DNA of 13,090 bases from JBDTSW01 sp051004675. Its GTDB lineage: Bacteria > Actinomycetota > Thermoleophilia > Solirubrobacterales > 70-9. The DNA lies in NCBI GenBank assembly GCA_051004675.1, contig JBPCKC010000093.1:1-13090 (forward strand), read 5' to 3'. The translations under genes and the position numbers were made by a program. The notes beneath the pieces are model-generated. The model had not been told where the DNA came from, did no database searches, and was given only the letters and a program-made list of their open reading frames with translations. Positions 6,523-11,822 of the stretch are shown here, in pieces. Position 1 is the first letter of the stretch, and each line of letters begins with the position of its first letter.

Positions 6523-6669
6523 TCAGGCCGCGACCCGCAGGGGCGGCAGCGTCAGGCCATTGATGGATAGAGGGCGGTACTCCTGGGGGTCGAGCACCCG
6601 CAGTGACTGCTCCAGCAGCTCCTGCCCGGTCTGATCCCCGTCGAGCGCGACTATCGTGAGCTCGGCCAT
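6523..6669 (-). pseudogene. 5' fragment of an isocitrate/isopropylmalate dehydrogenase family gene with a foreign tail
   Basis: A 48-codon frame from ATG 6669 to TGA 6523. The first 28 residues (MAELTIVALDGDQTGQELLE, then QSLRVLDP) match the N-terminal strand and glycine loop of the isocitrate/isopropylmalate dehydrogenase family, where GDQTGQEL replaces the usual GDGIGPEV. After Pro28 (about 6586) similarity stops and the frame continues QEYRPLSINGLTLPPLRVAA, a segment also seen in imperfect form near 5656-5696. The rest of the enzyme is absent here; a C-terminal piece of the same family lies at 3399-3680 in the correct order and orientation. Its ATG overlaps the start codon of the zinc protein on the other strand by two bases, which suggests the 5' end is in its original place. 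A functional product is not expected. Confidence 0.55.
6540..6587. repeat. Imperfect repeat, copy B
   Basis: Partner of 5656-5696. It forms the foreign tail of the dehydrogenase 5' fragment in minus-strand reading (QEYRPLSINGLTLPP). Origin unknown. Confidence 0.5.
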
Positions 6670-7027
6670 GCGCCGCGAAACCTACCCGCCCGGCTCGAGG
6701 AGCGAGACCTGTACCTGGTGCGGCGAGGCCGTGGAGGCGGACGACGGCTTCCGTGCCTTCGAGCCCGCGGGCGAGCGACGGGCCGTCTTCTGCCGCCTCG
6801 AACACGCCGTGCCATGGGCGATCCAGGGCGCCCACTGGGAGGTGGGCGCATACGACGAGCCGCCTTCGCTCGACGGCGAACTGACCGAGTGCGCCCGCTG
6901 CGGCGCGCCGCTGGGCGACGTCCACGTGCTGCTGGTACGCCACCGAGGGGAGCACCGTATCCCCGACGGGTTCTGCTCGGTCGACCACCTTCTGGAGTGG
7001 GCCAAGGCGGGGGGCCGCTGGCAGTAG
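6668..7027 (+). CDS. Small protein with two CCCH zinc-binding modules
   Basis: A 119-residue soluble protein without a signal peptide. It contains two similar modules: C15-x2-C18 ... F41-C42-x3-H46 and C75-x2-C78 ... F102-C103-x3-H107, each followed by a Trp-containing helix (WAIQGAHW and WAKAGGRW). The spacing CxxC-(24)-CxxxH and its internal duplication suggest two zinc knuckles or treble-clef-like modules, reminiscent of FCS/TRASH-type zinc-binding motifs, but I do not recognise a named family. Such modules act in protein or nucleic acid contacts; the function is unknown. The start is ATG 6668; a GTG at 6656 would add four residues. No Shine-Dalgarno is visible. The start overlaps the divergent dehydrogenase fragment by two bases. 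A strong hairpin lies 47 nt after the stop. Confidence 0.75.
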   Translation: MRRETYPPGSRSETCTWCGEAVEADDGFRAFEPAGERRAVFCRLEHAVPWAIQGAHWEVGAYDEPPSLDGELTECARCGAPLGDVHVLLVRHRGEHRIPDGFCSVDHLLEWAKAGGRWQ

Positions 7028-7073
7028 CGTCCGCGAGAACCCTCAGCCGCCCCCACGAGCCCCCGAAGAGCGC

Positions 7074-7118
7074 CGATTGTCACCTCAGGGTCGCTGAGCG
7101 CCCTTCAGGTGACAATCG
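7074..7118. terminator. 45-bp near-perfect hairpin between convergent genes
   Basis: Arms CGATTGTCACCT (7074-7085) and AGGTGACAATCG (7107-7118) pair perfectly over 12 bp. After a C-C mismatch the inner part continues with A-U, G-U, G-C, G-C, a mismatch and three more pairs, leaving a three-base loop. It lies between convergent genes ending at 7027 and 7142, so a bidirectional terminator is the simplest reading. There is no T-tract on either strand, so it may instead be a dispersed palindromic repeat or a protein-binding site. Confidence 0.55.
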
Positions 7119-7141
7119 ATCCCGGGGGGGTGGCGCGGGCG

Positions 7142-8209
7142 CTAGCCCTTGCGCGCCCGGCGTGCCTTAGGCCTCTTCCCCTCGTTGCCTTTCGCGGCAC
7201 CACGCGGCGAGCGTTTCCGCGCATCCTTCCCTCCGCGGACTGATTCCTTGCTCGCCGGCGGCACGGCCTCCGCCGCGAACCGCACGATCAACTCGGCCAA
7301 CTCCTCCGGCGCCTCGACCTGCGGCGCATTGCCGACACCGTCCAGCACCTCGATCTCGACCCCGGGCACGGTGCCCCAGTCCTCCTCGGCCGCCGGCGTG
7401 TCGACGACCTGGTCCGCCGAGCCGAGGACGACGAGCAGCGGGACCGCGGCCGCGGTGATTCGTGAGTCGAGGGGCTCTGAGTCGCGGTAGTCCCCCAGCG
7501 CCTCGTACGCCTCCTTGTAGGAGGTGTAGGTCACCGCCCGGTAGCCGGGGACGATCACATCGTCCTCGAAGTCCCCGGAGGGCTCGAAGTCGGGCGCGAA
7601 CGCCTTTTTGAAGCCGCCGCGGATGGCGAAGTCGGGCGCGAGCCTGTACATCGCCTGGCCGAGCACCGGCAGGTACCCGAGCCTGGCGAGCACCGGCAGC
7701 TCGCTGTCCTCGTTGGTCGGCGCCTCGTTCATCGCGACCACCCGGTCGACAAGCTGGCTTGACTGCTCGGCCAAGGCGACGGCGACGGTCGCGCCCATCG
7801 ACTGGCCCACGACCACGGCGCCCTGCACCTCGAGCTGGTTCAGCGCCCCGGCCACGAGCCCGGCCTGGTCGGGTATCGAGTAGCCGCTCGCCGGCTTCTC
7901 GGACCCGCCGTGCCCCAGCAGGTCGACCCGGATCACCCGGTGGTTCTCGGCGAGGATCGGCGCGAGCTCGTCCCACCACTCGAGCGAGCACAGGTAACAG
8001 TGCAGGAGCACGATCGGGGCCCCGGTGGCGCCGGCCGGGGCGGGGGTCTCGAGCACCTGGACATCGCCTCCGGGCAGGCTCAGGATCTCGCCGCCCTCGA
8101 CGGTGACGTCCGCGGCCTTGGTCTGCTGGTTGAGCGCGATCGCGTTCAGCGCCAGCAGCGCCGCCAGCACGACCGCGAGGCCGATGAGCACCTTGTATCG
8201 GGCCCTCAT
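7142..8209 (-). CDS. Membrane-anchored alpha/beta hydrolase with Asn in place of the catalytic His
   Basis: A 355-residue alpha/beta-hydrolase-fold protein. Residues 6-26 form one hydrophobic helix after MRARYK, so it is a signal anchor or uncleaved signal, with the enzyme domain outside. The oxyanion region is LLHCYLCSLEWWD (68-80); DLLGHGGSEKP (96-106) follows, then the nucleophile elbow GQSMG with Ser137. The acid is likely Asp266 (VLGSADQVVD). The position where the family has GxGHxPxxExPEE reads GVGNAPQVEAPEE, so the catalytic His is Asn294 (AAT; one base from CAT). Residues about 320-355 form a Lys/Arg-rich, probably disordered tail. Substrate unknown; it may be inactive, or use another His. 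The ATG overlaps the stop of the upstream HD gene (ATGA), so the two are translationally coupled. A much longer open frame to 8782 is an overlap artefact. Confidence 0.88.
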   Translation of the reverse strand: MRARYKVLIGLAVVLAALLALNAIALNQQTKAADVTVEGGEILSLPGGDVQVLETPAPAGATGAPIVLLHCYLCSLEWWDELAPILAENHRVIRVDLLGHGGSEKPASGYSIPDQAGLVAGALNQLEVQGAVVVGQSMGATVAVALAEQSSQLVDRVVAMNEAPTNEDSELPVLARLGYLPVLGQAMYRLAPDFAIRGGFKKAFAPDFEPSGDFEDDVIVPGYRAVTYTSYKEAYEALGDYRDSEPLDSRITAAAVPLLVVLGSADQVVDTPAAEEDWGTVPGVEIEVLDGVGNAPQVEAPEELAELIVRFAAEAVPPASKESVRGGKDARKRSPRGAAKGNEGKRPKARRARKG

Positions 8210-8808
8210 GCAGCGTCCGAGGTAGGTCGCCCGGCGTCCTCGCGGGGCCCGAGCCCGAGCTCGTCGGAGCGCTCCGCCATCGCCTCGATCAGGAACGCAA
8301 CGTGCTCGTCGAGCTCGACGCCCAGCTCCTGGGCGCCCTGCGCCACCTCCTCGCGGTTGACCCCGGCCGCGAACGAAGGCTGCTTCAGCTTCTTCTTCAC
8401 GGACTTGGGCTTCATGCCCTCGATCCCGGTTGGCCGCACCAGGGCGCAGGCCGCGATGAACCCCGACAGCTCGTCGACGGCGAACAGTGCCTTGGCCATC
8501 CGGGTCTCGCGCGGGACGCCCAGGAACGTGGCGTGGCCTGCAACCGCATCGATGACGTCCTCGGGATAGCCGCGCGCCTCCAGCTCCTCGAGCGCGTAGC
8601 GGGGATGGCCCGTGTCGAGATCGGGGTAGCGCTCGTAGTCGAGGTCGTGGACGAGCCCGGTGACGGCCCATCGCTCCTCGTCGGACCCGAATCTCCGCGC
8701 GTAGGCCACCATTCCCGCCTCGACGGCCAGCAGGTGCTTGCGAAGGGAGTCGGATTCGACCCACTCGCACACCAGGTCCCATGCCTCCTGTCTCGTCGGC
8801 TCGGCCAT
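8206..8808 (-). CDS. HD-domain metal-dependent phosphohydrolase-like protein
   Basis: A 200-residue cytoplasmic protein of the HD superfamily. His25 (RKHLLAVE), His54-Asp55 (GLVHDLDYERYP) and Asp112 (FAVDELSGF) provide the canonical H...HD...D metal ligands; His68 and His92 (DAVAGHATFLG) may bind a second metal. The C-terminal helices (KPKSVKKKLKQPSFAAGVNR, then a Glu-rich stretch) match the small stand-alone HD proteins found widely in bacteria, whose substrate is mostly unknown. The longer open frame running upstream is on the antisense strand of murA and is not real, so the ATG at 8808 is the start. It is the first gene of a pair with the membrane-anchored hydrolase (4-nt overlap), and divergent from murA with only 27 nt between start codons. 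Confidence 0.88.
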   Translation of the reverse strand: MAEPTRQEAWDLVCEWVESDSLRKHLLAVEAGMVAYARRFGSDEERWAVTGLVHDLDYERYPDLDTGHPRYALEELEARGYPEDVIDAVAGHATFLGVPRETRMAKALFAVDELSGFIAACALVRPTGIEGMKPKSVKKKLKQPSFAAGVNREEVAQGAQELGVELDEHVAFLIEAMAERSDELGLGPREDAGRPTSDAA

Positions 8809-8820
8809 CAGGGTGTCGTT

Positions 8821-8827
8821 TACCCTA
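8821..8827. promoter_or_regulatory. Overlapping symmetric -10 elements for murA and the HD gene
   Basis: The heptamer TACCCTA reads as TACCCT on the plus strand (8821-8826), 9 nt before the murA ATG, and as TAGGGT on the minus strand (8827-8822), 13 nt before the HD gene ATG. Both fit TAnnnT. No convincing -35 is seen at 16-18 nt on either side and neither gene has a clear Shine-Dalgarno, so leaderless or near-leaderless divergent transcription is plausible. Confidence 0.4.
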
Positions 8828-8835
8828 GTCGCCAG

Positions 8836-10134
8836 ATGGAGAAGTTCATCATCCAGGGAGGGACGCCCCTCTCCGGCGAGATCACCGTCGCCGGCAACAA
8901 GAACGCGGCGCTGCCGCTCCTGGCCGCCTGCCTGCTCACCTCCGAGGAGGTCCGCCTCTCGAACGTGCCGCGGATCCGCGACGTGGAGACCCAGATCGCC
9001 CTGCTCGAGAGCATCGGCGTCCAGGCGGGGTGGACGGGCGACAACGAGATCGCGCTTCGGGCCGACTCGCTCACGGAGACGGCCCTCGACGAATCGCTCT
9101 CGGCGCGGATCCGCGCGTCGTTTCTGCTCGCGGGCCCGCTCCTCGCCCGCTTCGGCGAGGCGCGCATGCCGCCGCCGGGCGGCGACACCATCGGGCGCCG
9201 CCGGCTGGACCCGCACCTCGACGCCTTCGTCGACATGGGGGCGAGTGTCAGCGGAGACCGGATGATCGAGATCACGGCGGGCGAGGGACTGCGAGCGTGC
9301 CGGATCTTCATGGACGAGCCGTCCGTGATGGCCACCGAGAACGCGCTGATGGCGGCCGCGCTCACGCCCGGCCCCACCACGATCGGCAACGCTGCGTGCG
9401 AGCCCCACGTTCAGGACCTCGCGCGGCTGCTGGTGAAGATGGGCGCGGACATAGACGGCATCGGCTCCAACGTCATGACCGTCCACGGGCGGGAGACGCT
9501 GGGCGGGGCCGAGCACCACATCTGCCCGGATCACATCGAGGCCGCAAGCTTCATGGCCCTCGCCGCGGCCACCGGCGGCGACCTGCGGATCAAGGAGATC
9601 GAGGGCGAGGACCTGCTCGCGATTCGGCGTCACTTCGGTCGCCTCGGCCTGGTCACCGAGATCGAGGGCACCAACCTGCTGGTACCTCCGGACCAGAACC
9701 TCGAGGTGAAGGCCGACGTCGGCGATCAGATCCCGAAGATCGACGACGGACCCTGGCCGGCGTTCCCGGCCGATTTGACTTCGATCGCCGTCGCGCTCGC
9801 CACGCAGGCCAACGGCGAGGTGATGATCTTCGAGAAGATGTTCGAGAACCGCCTCTTCTTCGTCGACAAGCTCGTCGCCATGGGCGCTCGGATCCTGCTC
9901 TGCGACCCGCACAGGGCCGTGATCAGTGGTCCGAGCCGGCTTCACGGGGAGCGCCTGGAGAGCCCCGACATCCGTGCCGGGATGGCGATGCTCATCGCCG
10001 CGCTGTGCGCGGAGGGGACGTCGGAGATTGGAAACGTCACGCAGATCGACCGCGGCTACGAGCGCATCGACCTGCGCCTGCGCGAGCTGGGCGCCCAGAT
10101 CGAGCGCGTTTCCAGCGAACGCGTCCCTGCGTAG
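8836..10134 (+). CDS. murA: UDP-N-acetylglucosamine 1-carboxyvinyltransferase MurA, Asp-type active site
   Basis: This cytoplasmic enzyme transfers enolpyruvate from phosphoenolpyruvate to UDP-GlcNAc, the first committed step of peptidoglycan synthesis. At 432 residues it has normal length. AGNKNAALP holds Lys22 and Asn23 of the active site; later motifs include ADLTSIAVALA, FENRLFFVDKL and a C-terminal RGYERIDLRLRELGA. The loop that normally reads PGGCxIG reads PPGGDTIGRRRLD, with Asp117 at the position of Cys115 of the E. coli enzyme. This Cys-to-Asp exchange is known in Mycobacterium tuberculosis and Chlamydia MurA and prevents covalent inhibition by fosfomycin, so intrinsic resistance of this target is expected. 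The start ATG 8836 gives the usual MEKFIIQGG N-terminus. It is followed after 54 nt by the his genes on the same strand. Confidence 0.97.
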   Translation: MEKFIIQGGTPLSGEITVAGNKNAALPLLAACLLTSEEVRLSNVPRIRDVETQIALLESIGVQAGWTGDNEIALRADSLTETALDESLSARIRASFLLAGPLLARFGEARMPPPGGDTIGRRRLDPHLDAFVDMGASVSGDRMIEITAGEGLRACRIFMDEPSVMATENALMAAALTPGPTTIGNAACEPHVQDLARLLVKMGADIDGIGSNVMTVHGRETLGGAEHHICPDHIEAASFMALAAATGGDLRIKEIEGEDLLAIRRHFGRLGLVTEIEGTNLLVPPDQNLEVKADVGDQIPKIDDGPWPAFPADLTSIAVALATQANGEVMIFEKMFENRLFFVDKLVAMGARILLCDPHRAVISGPSRLHGERLESPDIRAGMAMLIAALCAEGTSEIGNVTQIDRGYERIDLRLRELGAQIERVSSERVPA

Positions 10135-10158
10135 GGGCCGGCGCCGACCCCCTACCCT
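10131..10158 (+). promoter_or_regulatory. GC-rich hairpin and possible -10 box between murA and hisZ
   Basis: GTAGGGG (10131-10137, covering the murA stop) pairs with CCCCTAC (10149-10155) around an 11-nt loop. TACCCT (10153-10158), the same hexamer seen before murA, overlaps the right arm and lies 30 nt before hisZ. There is no -35 match and no T-tract. It could be a weak attenuator or an internal his promoter; both are tentative. Confidence 0.25.
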
Positions 10159-10188
10159 GCGCGAGCGGCCCGGGAGGCCGTCGCCGAG

Positions 10189-11187
10189 ATGACGCATCCG
10201 ACACCATCAGGTACCCGGGACCTCCTGCCCGACGAGATGCGCGAGCTGCGCGCGCTTCAGGCTGGCCTGTTCGAGGTCTTCGAGCGCTTCGGCTACGGCG
10301 AGGTCCGGACGCCCACGATCGAGTACGACGAGGTGCTCGCGCGAGCGGGCGAGGCCGCCGCCCCTCCCGCCCACCGGTTCTTCGACGAAAGCGGCGACCT
10401 GGTCGCGATGCGCTCGGACATGACGATTCCGATCGCCCGCCTCGTCGCGACCCGGTTCGCGGACTCCGACGGTCCCTTCCGCCTCTCCTACTCGGGTACG
10501 GCCTACCGCGCCGTGCGGCCTCAGCGCGGCCAGATGCGCGAGTTCATGCAGGCCGGGCTGGAGCTGATCGGCATGCCCGCGCCCGCGGGCACCGCCGAGG
10601 TCGTCGAGATCCTGAGCGCCGCCTTGGACGCCGCCGGGCTCACGCGGGCGGTGATCGGTCTTGGCGACGCCGACCTCTTCGAGGCCCTCCTGGACGAGCT
10701 GGGAATCGCGCAAGAGGGGCGCGCCGCCGTGCTCGCCCGCCTGGCGGCGCACGACCTCGTGGGCCTTGCGGCCGAGGTGGACGCTCTCGGGCTGGACGAA
10801 GCCGCGCGGGAGACCCTGATGCGGCTGCCGGGCATCCGGGGCGGCGCCGAGGTGCTCGACGAGGCCCGCCAGCTGGGCGGCGAGGCGGTCGAGCGCGCGA
10901 CCGGCCGCCTGGCCGCGACCTTCGAGGCCCTGCGCGAGCGAGGAGTGGCCGATCGCATCCAGCTCGACCTCGGGCTGCTGCGCGACCTGGGCTACTACAC
11001 CGGCGCGATCGTCGAGGTCTACGACCCGGCGCTCGGTCACGTGCTCGGCGGCGGCGGACGCTACGACGAGCTGATGGGCCGCTTCGGTCGCCCGCTCCCC
11101 GCCGCGGGCTTCGCGCTTCAGCTCGAGCGGCTGCACATCGCGCAGGCCGAGGAGGAGCGGATCGCGGGGAGGGGAGAGGGAGGATGA
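10189..11187 (+). CDS. hisZ: ATP phosphoribosyltransferase regulatory subunit HisZ
   Basis: A 332-residue paralogue of the histidyl-tRNA synthetase catalytic domain. It has no aminoacylation role but binds short-form HisG to give active, histidine-regulated ATP phosphoribosyltransferase, the first enzyme of histidine synthesis. Visible class II features are the N-terminal GTRDLLPDEMRE, motif 2 (FRLSYSGTAYRAV then QMREFMQAGLELIG), the LGYYTGAIVEVYDP strand and motif 3-like GGGGRYDELMGRFG. No C-terminal anticodon-binding domain follows, which separates it from HisS. The start ATG 10189 gives the standard PSGTRDLLP beginning; GGGAGG lies about 11 nt upstream, rather far. The last codons contain the purine-rich ribosome binding site of hisG, explaining the low-complexity GRGEGG tail. 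The stop overlaps the hisG ATG. Confidence 0.93.
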   Translation: MTHPTPSGTRDLLPDEMRELRALQAGLFEVFERFGYGEVRTPTIEYDEVLARAGEAAAPPAHRFFDESGDLVAMRSDMTIPIARLVATRFADSDGPFRLSYSGTAYRAVRPQRGQMREFMQAGLELIGMPAPAGTAEVVEILSAALDAAGLTRAVIGLGDADLFEALLDELGIAQEGRAAVLARLAAHDLVGLAAEVDALGLDEAARETLMRLPGIRGGAEVLDEARQLGGEAVERATGRLAATFEALRERGVADRIQLDLGLLRDLGYYTGAIVEVYDPALGHVLGGGGRYDELMGRFGRPLPAAGFALQLERLHIAQAEEERIAGRGEGG

Positions 11188-11822
11188 GCGCGCTCAAGCT
11201 CGCGGTGCCGCGAGGCGCCCTGTTCGCCGGCACCCTCGACCTGCTTGACCGGATCGGCGCGGATACGGCCGAGGCGCGCGGTGACTCGCGCGCTCTCACC
11301 TTCGCGGCCGGCGAGCTGGAGCTGGTCACCATGCGCCCCTCGGACGTTCCCACCTACGTCGAGGCGGGAGCGGCCGACGTCGGCATCACCGGCAAGGACG
11401 TGCTCCTCGAGCAGCACGACCGTGCGGTCTACGAGCTTCTCGACCTGGACTACGGCGCCTGCCGGATGGTCGTGGCCTCGCGGGCCGGCGAGGACCCCCT
11501 CCCCGAGGCCCGGCGCCGCCTCGGTGCGATGCGGATCGCCACCAAGTACCCACGGATCGCCGAGCGCCACTTCGAGGACACCGGCCGCCAGGCCGAGGTG
11601 ATCGAGGTCAAGGGGTCGGTGGAGCTGGCGCCTTTAGTGGGCCTGGCCGACGGGATCGTAGACCTCGTCGACACCGGCCGCACGCTCGCCGAGAACGACC
11701 TCGAGGTTCGCGAGGAGATCGCGCTGTGCACGGCTCGCCTGGTGGCCAACCGCGTAGCGCACAAGCTGCGCTCGGCCGAGATCGACGCGCTCGCCGACCG
11801 GCTGGGGGAGGCCGGCCGATGA
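11184..11822 (+). CDS. hisG: ATP phosphoribosyltransferase HisG, short form
   Basis: Catalyses condensation of ATP with phosphoribosyl pyrophosphate to phosphoribosyl-ATP, opening histidine synthesis. At 212 residues it is the short form, lacking the C-terminal regulatory ACT-like domain of about 80 residues and so depending on HisZ, encoded just upstream. Family motifs include LAVPRGALF, VEAGAADVGITGKDVLLE, RIATKYPRIAERHF and the phosphoribosyl-binding loop LVGLADGIVDLVDTGRTL. The start ATG 11184 is preceded by a strong purine-rich ribosome binding site (GGGAGAGGGAGG) and overlaps hisZ by ATGA. Its own stop overlaps the hisD ATG in the same manner. An open frame running back to 9030 in this phase is antigenic shadow of murA and hisZ and is not part of the gene. 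Confidence 0.96.
   Translation: MSALKLAVPRGALFAGTLDLLDRIGADTAEARGDSRALTFAAGELELVTMRPSDVPTYVEAGAADVGITGKDVLLEQHDRAVYELLDLDYGACRMVVASRAGEDPLPEARRRLGAMRIATKYPRIAERHFEDTGRQAEVIEVKGSVELAPLVGLADGIVDLVDTGRTLAENDLEVREEIALCTARLVANRVAHKLRSAEIDALADRLGEAGR

Noticed and set aside
8836..10197. Minus-strand upstream extension of the HD gene, antisense to murA
   Set aside because: The part beyond 8808 lies entirely opposite murA and has shadow composition; the HD protein starts naturally at MAEPTRQEAW.
9030..11822. Very long plus-strand open frame of 930 codons covering murA, hisZ and hisG
   Set aside because: Only its last 212 codons code for a recognisable protein (HisG). The earlier part is Arg/Gly/Ala-rich translation of murA and hisZ in the wrong frame, as expected at high GC.
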